From positions 869,195,175 through 869,259,174 of the forward strand of contig NC_056731.1 in NCBI RefSeq assembly GCF_019279795.1: a DNA stretch of 64,000 nucleotides, given 5' to 3'. This document shows, piece after piece, positions 22,380 through 33,835 of this stretch. The notes under the pieces are model-generated. The model was not told the origin of the DNA, made no database searches, and was given only the letters and a program-made list of their open reading frames with translations. A program made the position numbers and the translations under genes. The stretch's first letter is position 1. Each line of letters starts with the position of its first letter. This DNA comes from Protopterus annectens (lineage: Eukaryota; Chordata; Ceratodontiformes; Protopteridae).

Positions 22380-24180
22380 TCATGGTATAAGCCTGGCTGC
22401 AAGGTTCAGGGTCTGCAATTGCAGATGCAAGAACTGTTCCTCCTGCTGAGTCAGGAGATTTGGTGTCTGGGGGAGGTGCCATGGAGGCAATGGTAACAGA
22501 CTGCGCAGTAGTGGGTACCAGTGTTGGCGTGGCCAGTCTGGTGCAATCAGGATTGCCCCTGGTCTTTCCTCCCTCATCTTGAGTAATACTCTTGTAAGAA
22601 GAGGTAGAGAGGGAAATGCACAGATTGAGAGATTTGCCCACTGGAAGGATAGGGCATCCACTTTCCAGGCCTTGCTGTGAGGTTCCCTGGTGCAGACTTT
22701 GCTGAGCTGGTGGTTGTAGGGAGAGGCAAATAGGTCCATCTTCGGGATACCCCATGTCTGGGTCACAAAGCTGAAGGTGTTGTGGTTTAATTGCCCCTTG
22801 TGTGGGTCTACCAGATTTCTGCTTAAGCTGTCTGCCAGAAAGTTTTGGTTGCCCGGCAGGAATTGAGCTTGCAGATGAATATGCATGGCTGAGGCAGTGT
22901 TCCACAGGGTAATGGCTGGCCTGCAGAGTGGGTTCCCCCCTGCTTGTTGATATACCATATCACTGTGGTGTTGTCGGTTTTGATTTGTAGAGACCCCGGA
23001 GAGAGTAGGGATCTGAAAGCTGTCAAAGCGTACTGAACAGCTAGTATCTTCTTTTGGTTGATGTGCAGATGAATTTGGTTTGTGCTCCAGTGGCCCAGAA
23101 TGCACCTGCCGTCCAGATGTGCCCCCCAGGCATTGTCTGATGCATCTGTGGTTAGGGTCTGGGCAGCGTGGGATTGTATAAAGAGAAGCCCCACGTTGTG
23201 ATTGCATGCTGCTGCACACCAAAGGAACTCTTTCCTTAGACAAGGTATGAGTTTCCAGGTCCTGAGAATGTTGGCACCAAAGACATTTTAAGTACAACTG
23301 AAGTTTCCTCATGCAGTCTGGCATATGGAATTAGTAGAATGCAGAAGGCCATGAACCCTAGAGCTTTTCAGTATTTTCCTTGCGGATAACTGGGTTCTGG
23401 TGGCCATTTGAGAGAAGTAGCCTGTCAGGCTTGTTTTTTTGGAATAAGGAATGCCATCTGGGATGCTGTGTCCAAGCTTGCTCCCAGGAATACATTTTTT
23501 TTGACTGGGGACTAGTTTGGAGTTCTTTTCATTGATAGTGTACCCCAAGGTGGTTAGAAGGTCCTTTACAAATGTCAGGTGCTGCAACAGCTTTTCCTGT
23601 CTGCCTGAATCAGTAGGCAATGGCTGGAGCCAAGCATTTTGTGAAAACTCTGGGAACAGGGGATAAGCCAAAGGGAAGTCCACAGAGCTGATAATGCACA
23701 GATCCTGCCCTGAAATGTAGATATTTCCTACAGGAGTCCCTAATTGGGATGTGCAGATAGGCCTCCTTTAGGTCTAGGGTGGCTAACCAGGCATCTTTGG
23801 ACAGCATAGGGAGAAGCTGCTGCAGAGTGAGCAATTTGAATTTTGGTACCACCAGGAAAGTGTTTAGAATGGACAGATCTAAGATTGGGTGCCAGGTGCC
23901 CTCTTTTCTGGGTACCAGGAAAAGTTTGGAATAAAATTGGCCTGTTTTGCTGGAACAGGCTGAACTGCCCTTAAGGAGAGCAGGGACTGAACTTGGTTTC
24001 GTGCCTCTGCCCACTGGTTTGGAGGAAGGTCAGGGAACCCTTTTGGGGTTGGCTGTGTGTGGAAATAAAATCTGTACCCCTGGGATACTATGTTGAGGAC
24101 CCATCGATCATTGGTGATGGAGGTCCAGTTTTCTGCACGGTGTGCAAGTTTTCCTCCTAGGGGCAGGAACAATTAGGCGG
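22380..24180 (-). pseudogene. D3 RT / RNase H / Dam-like ORF, frameshifted
   Basis: RT blocks: KLFLVPRKEGTWHPILDLS and LATLDLKEAYLHIPIRDSC at 23740-23930, GLPFGLSPVPRVF at about 23640-23680. The segment that should encode YLDD near 23620 is deleted, so this RT cannot be catalytic. RNase H (TTDASDNAWGAHLDGR, TDNTTVIWYINKQGG) is at 22920-23150. The Dam-like end (KMDLFASPYNHQLSK, VDALSFQWANLSICAFPSL, LIAPDWPRQHWYPL) is at 22500-22750. The YR-phase frame overlaps as 22318-22905. Confidence 0.84.
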
Positions 24181-25243
24181 AGGTAAGGGAAGTCATTGTG
24201 AATTCTTTCCATAAGGGGGTGGCTTAGCACTCCCTGTTTCAGAAGTGGAGGTATTCCATTGCTTATATCTCTGCATACCCTGAGACTGTAGTCTGGGGGT
24301 CTGTTTCCCCTAGGTTTAATTTGAGGTTGTCTGGAAAGGACCAATGTTTTGGAGGACAATGCCCACTGAATCATGAGAGGTTGCACTTGCAAAAAATCTT
24401 TGACTGTCTGCATAGACTTAGCCTTTTCTTCCATCTTTTTTAAAACCTCTTCTGCTTTGGTGGCAAACATAGTCTTTGTTCAGAGGTGCATCCAATAATT
24501 TTGATTTGGCATGGTCTGGCAAGGTCTGCTCCTTAAGCCAGGCATGCCTTCAAAGTACAGAACCTGTGACTGCTGCTCTGCAAGATGCTTCTAGGGCGTC
24601 AAATCCACATTGCAGGGTATGCTTGCTGACTTGGCTTGCAGAATGCATAAACTCCGGTAATTCTTTATTTTCTGCACAGTCAGGGAAGGTAGATAATTTT
24701 GCTCAATAAGTTCCACAGTATGGTGCTGGAATTTCAGCATGTGGAACTGAAAATTTAATGCTCTAATGGCAAGAGTTGCAGAGGAGTATACTTTTTTACC
24801 CCATCTGTCTAAAGCTCGTGAATCCCTGTCTGAGGGGGTGGGATTCTTGGCTGTAGTTGCTTTTATTCCTTTAAGTCCTTGGGAGATTACCTCTGGGTCA
24901 GCAGTAGGATTTTTGAAGAGAAATTTGTGCGAGTCAGAGACTCTGTAGTACCTGTCAGGTTTCCTGGGAGCAGGGGGTAAAGTATCAGGAGTTAGACTGA
25001 ATTCCATAAAAAGATCATCCACAACATCCAGAACAGGAGGGATAGCCAAGGGTCTGTGCTAAAAATTCCCTGAGTCTCTTTTTGGACAGAGGATAATCCT
25101 GGCATTCCCAATGGAAATGCTTTCTCAAAATATGTAGGGTTTCACCAAAAGAAAAATCCTCTGGAAGGGAGGCAGAAGGAATTGATTCCTCTGTATCCGA
25201 ATCCTCACAGGCAGATAAGGGCATGTGTCTTCATAATCAGAAA
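24181..25243 (-). pseudogene. D3 gag-like ORF1, C-terminal two thirds
   Basis: Encodes AIPPVLDVVDDLFMEFSL, APRKPDRYYRVSDSHKFLFK and SRALDRWGKKVYSSATLAIR (24591-25049), then the KSMQTVKDFLQVQP block (24370-24470). Frameshifted around 24480-24600. The acidic CEDSDTEESIPSASLPEDFSF stretch is at 25100-25220. Cut at 25243 by D6; the N-terminal part resumes at 40790. Confidence 0.8.
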
Positions 25244-25730
25244 AGTACAGTTTTGTACCTACCATAAATGTAGATGTTCGAGTGTATACACTGCTGCAGT
25301 CATTACACTTGGGTTATCCTGCCGTCAGGCGGTCCCTCAGTCAGCCCGTGTTCCAAAGTCTTGGTCCGGCATCGTTTGCTGTCGCTTCTTCTCTGACGTC
25401 AGTGCGACAGGAGAATATAAGATGCAGCGGACGCCATTTTCTTCAGTTTTTCTTGCCCCAGATGTCAGGTGCCCCCAAAAAGGTAGGCAATGCAAATCAC
25501 TAATAAAACCTACATAAGAAAAGCACACAACTTTCAGTTACCAGCAAATACTCCCCATAGGTAGTACAGGGTAGAAGACTTAGGTACGCACCAGCAATTA
25601 AGAGGGGAAGGAGGGAGGGTAACCTGGACTGCAGCAGTGTATACACTCTAACATCTACATTTATAGTAGGTAAAAAACTGTACTATGTTCGTGTTACACT
25701 GCTGCAGTCATTACACTTGGGTAGAATCCC
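25244..25730 (-). repeat. D6 3' ITR, 3'UTR and ICR
   Basis: TGACGTCA at 25394-25401 and an AATATAA TATA-like stretch near 25414-25420, plus strand. The ICR at about 25628-25720 joins the inverse of the 3' end (ending ACTGTACT at 25684) to the inverse of the 5' end (ATGTTCGTGTTACACTGCTG from 25685). The second half lacks three bases present in the right end at 40789. Confidence 0.82.
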
Positions 25731-25774
25731 AAAGCTGAGGTAGGGTGGCTGGTTCTATAAGGCATTAGGGGTGG

Positions 25775-26800
25775 CTATAAGGCCCTGCAGCACTGCAGTG
25801 GCAAAGCCAGCTCTGGATTTATAGTAAAGAGGCAGATGGTAATGCTTGGTAAAGGTATGTACAGAACTCCAAGTTGCTGCTTCCAAAATGTCCTTGGTAG
25901 GTACTCCTCTGAGGTAGGCAGTTGAAGTGGCTGTTGCCCTGGTGCAATGAGACCTAATGCTGTTAGGTACAGTTTTCCCATGGTGTGTATAGCAGAAACG
26001 TATACAGTGTCCTATTCCCTTTTAAAATGGTCTGTTTTGAAATGGCTTTTCCCTGTGCTCCTGCAGCATATGCTACCAACAATTGCTCAGTTTTTCTGAA
26101 AGCTTTGGTTTTGTCCAAGTAGAAGCATAACTGCCTGTGTATGTCCAAAAAATGCAGAAATCTCTCCCCTTTATTCTGTGGATTTGGATAAAAAGTTGGC
26201 AAGTGAATAGTGTGGTTTAGAGCCACACTTGATATCACCTTTGGCATAAAAGTAGGGTTTGTTCTTAAAAACACCCTGTCTTGGTGGAAAATGATGAAAG
26301 GTTCCACTGCCATTAGTGCCTGTAATTCTGAAACTCTTCATGCTGAGGTTATTGCCAGGAGCAGAGCAGTTTTCCAAGAGACATTTTAAATCTGCTGTGT
26401 TAGCTGGCTCAAAAGGAGGTAAAGTTAATTTTTCCAACATGAAGCTGAGGTCCCAAGTTGGAGTAGGTGCTCTACGGGGCGGTCTTATGTTTTTAGCCCC
26501 TCTGAGGTACTGTTTTAGCAAGGGATTAGAAAAAATTGGTGGGTCCGTGTTGTAATGAGCAGAGATGGCAGAGGTGTGGATCTTGATGGATGAAAAGGAG
26601 AGGCCTTTGTCCAGCATCTCAGTTAAATATTGTAGCATCTGAGGAATATTTGGGACAAGAGGGTCAAGGCTGTGAAGCCTGGTTCCAGGCACAGAATCTC
26701 TTCCATTTATCCGAACAGGCTTTCCTGGTGCTAGGCCTTCTGGCCTCCAGAATGACATCCATAACAGCTTTGGAAAGAGGCATTGCTTGCTTGACTAAGG
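25775..26800 (-). pseudogene. D6 tyrosine recombinase, frameshifted
   Basis: Blocks in order: VMDVILEARRPSTRKA (about 26720-26770), LSFSSIKIHTSAISAHYNTD, LLKQYLRGAKNIRPPRRAPT, the Arg region (decayed near 26330-26380), MAVEPFIIFHQDRVFLRTNP, LDIHRQLCFYLDKTKAFRKT and the KAISKQTIL stretch (25963-26313). The C-terminal block at 25860-25960 still reads HxxR-like and DILEAATW-like in a shifted frame. Confidence 0.84.
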
Positions 26801-28740
26801 AATCTTCCATGCAGCCAGGTTTAGAGTCTTTAGCTGACTGTGAAGTATTTGATTGTTGTGCTGAGTCAGAAGATGTGGGATTTGAGGCAAAATCCAGGGA
26901 GGACCTTGTGCTAAGTTCTTTAAGATTGGGTACCAGTGCTGGCGTGGCCAGTCTGGGGCAATCAGGATCATCTTTGGCTCTTCTTGCCTGGCTTTTATGA
27001 GTACCTTTGGAAGGAGAGGTAGTGGTGGGAAAGCATATACTTGTAGGTTTTTCCAGCTGAATGAGAGGGCATCCACTTTCCATGCTTGTGGGTGGTAAGT
27101 CCTTGTGCAGAATTTCTGTAGCTGGCAGTTCATTGGGGATGCAAAAAGATCTATGTCCGGGCTCCCCTATTTTTGTGTTATCATTCTGAATATTTGTGGA
27201 TGTAACTTCCACTTGTGAGGATCCATGATGTTATTGCTCAAGTCGTCTGCCACTGTGTTTTTCTCTCCTGGCAGGAATCGTGTTTGCAGATGAACTTGAT
27301 AGGTTAGAGCTGTGTTCCAAAAGGTCATGGTTTGTCTGCAGAGGGGATAAGAATGTGTGCCCCCTTGCTTATGTACCACATAATTGTGGTGTTGTCTGTC
27401 TTTAGTAGTAGTTGTCCTGGATGCAGAAGGTCCTTGAAAGCTATAAAGGCATTTTGTACAGCTAGCATCTCTTTTTGATTGATGTGACGATGCCTTTGTT
27501 CTGCGGGCCACTTGCCCTGAATACATTTTCCTTCCATGTGTGCTCCCCAGACATAATCCGATGCATCTGTTGTCAGTGTTTGCCTGGGTGTGGGTTGAGT
27601 GAAAGTCTGTCCCTTGTTGAGGTGACAAGCTTAAGCCCACCATCGAAACTCCTGTTGAAGGCAAGGAATTAGTGGTATTACTGTTTCCAAACTTTGAAAG
27701 TGTGGAGACCAGACACTCTTTAGGTACCATTGTAGTTTTCCTCATATGCAGTCTGGCATATGGAATTAGTAGTATGCAACATGCCATGTAACCCAAGGCC
27801 TGCAGAATTTTTCTTGCAGGGAGTTGGGTCTTTGTTGCCATCAATTGAAAATACGGAGTCAGTTGTCCTTGCTTGTCTGGTGTGAGGATAAGCCATCTGG
27901 GCAGTTGTATTCAAACCGGCACCCAGGAATATCTCTTGTGAGGGCACTAGTTTTGACTTCTTTTCGTTTACTGTGTACCCTAGGCAACTTTTTTACAAAT
28001 GCCAGATGCTTTAGAAGAGTGTCCTTGCTCTCTGCTTGAATCAGGCAGTCGTCCAGGTACGGATAAATTTGAATTCCTTTCTGTCTGCAAAATGCAATTA
28101 CCGGTGCCAGGCACTTTGTGAAGACCCGGGGCGCAGTAGATAAGCCAAAGGGCAGTGCAGAGAATTGGTAGTGCATTGAACCAGCTATGAATCTGAGGTA
28201 TCTTCTGCAGTATTGTCTGATAGGGACATGCAGGTATGCCTCCTTGAGGTCCAAAGTTACGAGCCAAGCTTTCTTGCCCTGCATGGGAAGAAGCTGCTGT
28301 GTCAACATTTTGAATTTCGGAACATCCAGGCAAGTGTTTAGAGAAGAAAGATCCATAATGGGCCTCCAGGATTTTTCCTTTCTGGGAACCAGAAAGAGTC
28401 ATGAGTAAAATTGTTGTCCTTGCTCCTGTGTTGGTACCTTTTGAATAGCTCTCATGTCCATGAGTGCTCTCTTTGAGCCTCTGCCCATTGATTTGGTGGC
28501 AGATTTGGCATTCCTTTTAACCTTGACAGAGTGTGAAAGTGGAACCTGTGACCTTGAGATACAATGTTGAGAACCCATTTGTTTTTGGTGATCATATGCC
28601 AATTGTGATAGAAAAGTGCCAGTTTTCCTCCCAAGGGGGCTGCCAAGAGAGAACTGTTTGGCAGCTGTAGTGGGAAGTCATTGGGGATTTTTTTTATAAG
28701 GATGGGGCCTGTCTGCCTCTTCTTTCTGGGTTGATGCACC
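26795..28740 (-). pseudogene. D6 RT / RNase H / Dam-like ORF, frameshifted
   Basis: RT core frame 27859-28356: MLTQQLLPMQGKKAWLVTLD, KEAYLHVPIRQYCRRYLRF, FSALPFGLSTAPRVFTK and IQIYPYLDDCLIQAESKD. The RNase H and the Dam-like end (KVDALSFSWKNLQVYAFPPL at 26795-27133) are in other frames. The start of this region, 28452-28739, has LLAAPLGGKLALFYHNWHMI. A small deletion near 28470 removes the KQITAL block. Confidence 0.85.
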
Positions 28741-29097
28741 CCATTGTCGAGGCCTGTAAGGACCTTGTGGTTGACCTCTACCTCTTGGACGTCTGTATCT
28801 GCCCCTTTGAGGTATGTCTAACTGGAAAGGGCCAATTCTTTGTTGGCCAATTTCTGCTAAATCGAGGAGGCTGAACCTGTAAGAAATCCTTCACTGTTTG
28901 CATAGATTTTGTCTTATCCTCCATTTTCTTTAATACCTCTTCTGCCTTAACTTCCAAATAACACATCCTGCTGCAATAGTGCATCCAATAGTTTTGCTTT
29001 AACATGATCTGGTAACATATGTTCTTTTAAACAAGCATGCCTTCTAATGACAGATCCTGTAACTGCTGCTCTACAGGAGGCCTCTAATGAATCAAAA
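28741..29097 (-). pseudogene. D6 gag C-terminal fragment
   Basis: Carries KAEEVLKKMEDKTKSMQTVK, DFLQVQPPRFSRNWPTKNWP and the basic RGR-like tail region. Upstream codons for CRAAVTGSVIRRHACLKEH-like sequence are present up to the D7 junction at 29097, which lies just before the DSLEA codons. Confidence 0.8.
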
Positions 29098-29536
29098 AGT
29101 ACAGTTTTGTACCTACCATAAATGTAGATGTTAGAGTGTATACACTGCTGCAGTCATTACACTTGGGTTATCCTGCCGTCAGGCGGTTCCCCAGTCGGCC
29201 TGAGTTCCAAAGTCTTGGACCGGCATCGGTTGCTGTCGCTTCTTCCCTGACGTCAGTGCGACAGGGGTATAAACAAGATGCAGCCGACGCCGTTTTCTTC
29301 AGTTTTTCTTGCCCCAGATGTCAGGTGCCCCCAAAAAGGTAGACAATTCAAATTGCTAATAAAACATACATAAGAAAAGCAAACAACAACTTTCAGTTAC
29401 TAGCAAATACTCCCCATAGGTAGTAAAGGGTAGAAGACGTAGGTACGTACCAGCATGTAAGAGGTGAAGGAGGAAGGGTAACCTGGACTGCAGCAGTGTA
29501 TACACTCGAACATCTACATTTATGGCAGATACAAAA
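29098..29536 (-). repeat. D7 3' ITR, 3'UTR and half ICR
   Basis: TGACGTCA at 29248-29255, TATA-like GGTATAAAC near 29266-29274. The first half of the ICR (GCAGCAGTGTATACACTCGA) is at about 29490-29509 and continues to 29536, where D8 enters. Confidence 0.8.
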
Positions 29537-30306
29537 AGTACAGTTTTGTACCTACCATAAATGTAGATGTTCGAGTGTTCACACTGCTGCAGTCATCACA
29601 CTTGGGTTATCTGCCGTCAGGTGGTCCCGCAGTCGGCCTGAGTTCCAAAGTCTTGGTCCGGCATCGGTTGCTGTCACTTCTTCCCTGACGTCAGTGCGAT
29701 AGGGGTATAAAAGAGGCAGCAGACGCCATTTTCTTTAGTTTTTCTTGCCCCAGATGTCAGGTGCCCCCAAATAGGAAGGCAATACATAATCCTAAGTAAA
29801 TTACATAAGTAGAAAACAATAGCTACAACTGAAAGCAAATACACCATACAGAAATACATCTTGGAGATTGTATAAACAGGGAGCTATAGATAAAACTCAG
29901 GTAAAAAGAGGGGAAAGGTGGGAGGGTAACCTGGACTGCAGCAGTGTGAACACTCGAACATCTACATTTATGGTAGGTACAAAACTGTACTATGTTCGTG
30001 TTACACTGCTGCAGTCATCACACTTGGGTTGAATCCCAAAGCTAAGGCTGAGCGGTTGGTACTAAACAGGATTTGGAGAAGCTAGTAGGCTCTGCAAAAC
30101 TGCAGTGGCAAAGCCAGCTCTGGTTTTTGAGTATAGAGGTAAGTGGTAGTTGCTTGGTGAAGGTGTGCACTGAACTCCAAGTTGCAGCTTCCAAAATATC
30201 CTTGGTTGGTACCCCTCTGAGGAAGGCTGCTGATGTTGCTGTAGTCCTGGTGGAATGAGGCCTAATGTTACCAGGTACAGGTTTCCCATGGTGTGTGTAG
30301 CAGAAA
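29537..30306 (-). mobile_element. D8: 3' fragment of a DIRS element (ITR, ICR, YR C-terminus)
   Basis: 3' ITR with TGACGTCA at 29686-29693 and GGTATAAAAG near 29703-29712; ICR at about 29935-30029 (GTGTGAACACTCGAACATC, then ACTGTACT|ATGTTCG). The YR C-terminal codons at 30062-30300 cover the Tyr block (TPSPSNYHLPLYSKTRAGFA) and a VPRPH-like HxxR region. It ends in mid-YR at GCAGAAA (30306), where D9 starts. No matching continuation with CGGATAC is found in the rest of the D6-D9 block. Confidence 0.78.
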
Positions 30307-30790
30307 ACTACAGTTGTGTACCTACCATAAATGCAGATGTTCGTGTGTTCACACTGCTGCAGTCATCACACTTGGGTTATCCTGCCATCAGGCGGTCCCC
30401 ACAGTCGGCCAGAGTTCCAAAGCCTTGGTCCAGCGTCGGTTGCTGTCGCTTCTTCCCTGACGTCAGTGCGCCAAGAGTATACAAGAGGCATCAGACGCCA
30501 TTTTCTTCAGTTTTTCTTGCCTCAGATGTCAGGTGCCCCCAAGTAGGCAGGCAATACATATTGCTAATAAAACATATAAAAGGAATAAAAGGAATACCTT
30601 CAGTTACAAGCAAATACACCACAAAGGTTGTACAGGATAGAAAGGTATAGAAAAGTTCAGCTAGGTCAGAGGGGATGGAGGGAGGGTAACCTGGCCTGCA
30701 GCAGTGTGAACACTAACATCTACATTTATGATAGGTATAAAACTGTACTATGTTCATCGTGTTACACTGCTGCAGTCATCACACTTTGGT
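30307..30790 (-). repeat. D9 3' ITR, 3'UTR and ICR
   Basis: TGACGTCA at 30458-30465; the TATA position reads AGTATACAAG near 30476-30485. The ICR at about 30695-30789 pairs GCAGCAGTGTGAACAC with the outer GTGTTCACACTGCTGC and ends with ATGTTCATCGTGTTACACTG, inverse of the 5' end at 35875. Confidence 0.82.
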
Positions 30791-30829
30791 TGAATCCCAA
30801 AGCTAAGGATGGGCGGTGGAACTAAACAG

Positions 30830-31850
30830 GGTTTGGAGAAGCTAGTAGGCCCTGCAGAACTGCAGTGGCAAAGCCAGCTCTGGTTTTAGAGTATAGAGGT
30901 AAGTGATAGTGCTTGGTGAAGGTGTGCACTGAACCCCAAGTTGCAGCCTCCAAAATATCCTTGGTTGGTACCCCTCTGAGGAAGGCTGTTGATGTTGCTG
31001 TAGCCCTGGTGGAATGGGGCCTAATGCTACCAGGTACAGGTTTCCCATGGTGTGTGTAGCAGAAACGGATACAATGTCCTATCTATTTTGAAATGGTCTG
31101 TTTTGAGATAGCCTTTCCTTGTGATCCTGCAGCATAGGATACAAAGAGCTGGTCAGATTTTCTGAAAGCCTTAGTTTTATCCAAGTCGTAACCTAATTGC
31201 CTGTGAATGTCCAAAGAGTGCAGGAGCCTTTCCCCTTTGCTCTGGAGGTTTGGATAAAAAGTGGGCAAATGAATGGTTTGGTTTAGGGCCACACTGGATA
31301 CCATCTTTGGCATAAAGAAAGGGTTAGTTCGTAAAGCGCCTCTGTCTTGATGAAAAATGATGAAAGGCTCCACTGCCATTAGGGCCTGTAGCTCTGAGAC
31401 TCTTCGTGCTGAAGTTATTGCTAGCAGCAGGGCAGTTTTCCATGATAGAAACTGTAAATCAGCTGTAAAAGCTGGTTCAAAGGGCGGTAGTGTAAGTTTT
31501 TCCAAAACAAAGTTGAGATCCCAAGTTGGTGTTGGTGCTCTCCGGGGCAGTCTTATGTTCTTAGCCCCTCTGAGGTACTGTCTTAGTAATGGATGTGAAA
31601 ATATAGGAGGATCCATGTTGCATTTAGCTGAAATAGCAGAGGATCTTAATAGATGTAAAGGAAAGTCCTTTGTGCAACATTCTCAGTTAAATATTGCAGA
31701 ATCTGAGGAATATTTGGGACAAGGGGATTTTGGCCTTTAGCCTGGTTCCAGGCGAAGAATCTTTTCCATTTGTCTGAATAGGCTTTCCTGGTGCTGGGCC
31801 TCTGGGCCTCCAGAATGACATCCATAACAGCTGTAGAGAGAAGTGTTGAC
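30830..31850 (-). pseudogene. D9 tyrosine recombinase, frameshifted
   Basis: The main frame 31083-31616 holds FSHPLLRQYLRGAKNIRLPR, TWDLNFVLEKLTLPPFEPAF, the catalytic Arg in TSARRVSELQALMAVEPF, LNQTIHLPTFYPNLQSKGER, SDQLFVSYAAGSQGKAISKQ. The N-terminal part 31646-31873 has MDVILEAQRPSTRKAYSDKW. The C-terminal codons 30842-31048 with VTYLYTLKPELALPLQ-like sequence are shifted, so HxxR and Tyr are encoded but not in the main frame. Confidence 0.85.
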
Positions 31851-31857
31851 TGGTTGT

Positions 31858-33835
31858 TTAGATAATCTGCCATGCAGCCAGATTTAAGTCTTGCGCTGGC
31901 TGTGTAGAATCCGATTGTTTTGCTGAGTCAGCAGGTGAGGAATTTGAGGTAAAATTCATGGTGGGCCTTGAGCCATGTTCCTTAATATTGGATACCAGTG
32001 TTGGCGTGGCCAGTTTGGAGCAATGAGTATCATTTGTGGCCTCTCTAATCTGACTTTTAGCAGCACCTTTGCCAGAAGAGGCAGTGGAGGAAAAGCATAC
32101 ACTGTTAGTGTTTTCCAACTGAATGACAGGGCGTCCACTTTCTAAGCTAGAGTGTGGTATGTCCTTGGGCAAAACTTTTGCAGTTGGTAGTTTTGGGGGG
32201 AGGCAAACAGATCTATGTCTGGGCTCCCCCATTTTTGAGTTATCACTGTGAATACTTGTGGGTCTAGTTTCCACCCGTGAGGATCCATGATATTTCTGCT
32301 TAGTTTGTCTGCCAATGTATTTTTCTTTCCCGGCAGGAATTGTGTTTGTAGTTGAACTTGGTAGGTCAGTGCTGTGTTCTACAAGGTAATTGCTTGCTTG
32401 CATAGGGGGTAGGAATGTGTGCCCCCTTGTTTGTTTATGTACCACATCACTGTGGTATTGTCCGTCTTTATTAGAAGTTGTCCTGGATGTAGGAGGTCCT
32501 TGAAAGCTGTTAGGGCATTTTGTATAGCTAGCATCTCTTTTTGATTGAAGTGGAGATGCATTTGATCTGCAGACCATTTGCCCTGAATACACTTGTCTTG
32601 CCATTTGTGCTCCCAGGCGTAATCCTATGCATCTGTTGTCACCATTTGCCTGGCTGTGGGCAAGGTAAAAGGCTGACCCTTGTTGAGGTGACATGCCTGA
32701 GCCCACCATAGAAACTCCTGTTGAAGGCAGGGAATTAGTGGTATTACTGTTTCCAAGCTGTGGCTGTGTTGAGTCCATACGCTTTTCAGGTACCATTGTA
32801 ATTTCCTCATATGCAGTTTGGCATATGGTATTAGTAGTATGCAAGATGCCATGAATCCCAAGGCCTGCAGAATTTTTCTTGCAGGGAGTTGGGTCTTTGT
32901 TGCTATCATTTTGAAGTATTGAGTCAGTTGTCCTTGCTTGTCTGGCGTGAGATAAGCCATCTGGGCTGTTGTATTTAAGCTGGCACCCAGGAATATTATG
33001 TCTTGTGAGGGCACTAGTTTTGACTTCTTTTCGTTTACTGTGTACCCTAGGCAACTTAGTAGTTTTTTTTACAAATGCCAGATGTTTTAAAAGAATGTCC
33101 TTGCTGTCTGCTTGAATAAGGCAGTCATCCAGGTATGGATATATTTGGATTCCTCTTTGTCTGCAGTATGCAATTACTGGTGCCAGGCATTTTGTGAAGA
33201 CCCGGGGCGCAGTAGATAAGCCAAAGGGCAGTGCAGAGAATTGGTAATGAGTTGTACCTGCTATAAGTCGGAGGTATCTTCTGCAATTTTGTCTGATAGG
33301 GACATGGAGGTATGCCTCCTTGAGGTCCAACGTTACTAGCCAAGCCTTCTTGCCCAGCATAGGAAGAAGTTGCTGTAGTGTGAGCATCTTGAATTTGGGT
33401 ACTTCCAGATATGTGTTTAGAATTGAAAGGTCCAGAATGGGTCTCCAGGCTTTGTCCTTTCGGGGAACCAGAAAGAGTCTTGCGTAAAATCCTTGTCCTT
33501 GGTCCTGTGTAGGAACCTGTTGAATGGCTCTCATGTCCACGAGTGCTGTAATATGTCTTTGAGCCTCTGCCCGTTGATTTGATTGCAGGTTTGGCATTCC
33601 TTTTATCCTTGGTAAAGTGTGAAAGTGGAACCTGTATCCTTGAGTTACAATATTTAGGCCCCATTTGTCTTTTGTGATGATGTGCCAATTGTCTGCAAAA
33701 AGTGCAAGTTTTCCACCCAAGGGAGCTGCCAAGAGTGATTTTGCTTGGCAGTCTGAGGGGCAAGTCATTGTGATGGTCTTCTGATAGTTTGAGACCTGTC
33801 TTCTCCTCCTTTCTGGGTTGTGACACCCCATTGTC
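31858..33835 (-). pseudogene. D9 RT / RNase H / Dam-like ORF; RT part open
   Basis: A continuous 657-codon frame begins with the correct RT reading: LLAAPLGGKLALFADNWHII, GFYARLFLVPRKDKAWRPIL, LVTLDLKEAYLHVPIRQNC, ALPFGLSTAPRVFTKCLAP, IQIYPYLDDCLIQADSKD. Near 33060, in a run of eight T at 33064-33071, it slips into the YR-phase frame. The true RNase H reading continues at 32625-33014 and 32379-32561 (TDNTTVMWYINKQGGTHS). The Dam-like end is at 31956-32230 (MDALSFSWKTLTVYAFPPL). Best RT N-terminal half among the D9/D10 group. Confidence 0.88.

Larger units (their letters stand above)
25244..29097 (-). mobile_element. D6: DIRS element inserted in D3 gag, 5' part replaced or lost
   Basis: Starts AGTACAGTTTTG at 25244 and runs through ICR, YR, RT/RNase H/Dam-like into the C-terminal gag core. 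At 29097 D7 is inserted, at the same gag codon where D5 entered D4. The rest of D6 gag is not found after D7. Instead the only remaining right end (40789) is flanked by D3 gag, so it occupies the place where the D6 right end should be. The simplest reading is deletion by recombination between the gag genes of D6 and D7. Confidence 0.8.

Noticed and set aside
29098..30790. CRISPR-like or satellite array because of repeated blocks
   Set aside because: The repeats are 440-770 bp apart, carry ITR/ICR and YR codons, and lie in a eukaryotic transposon context.
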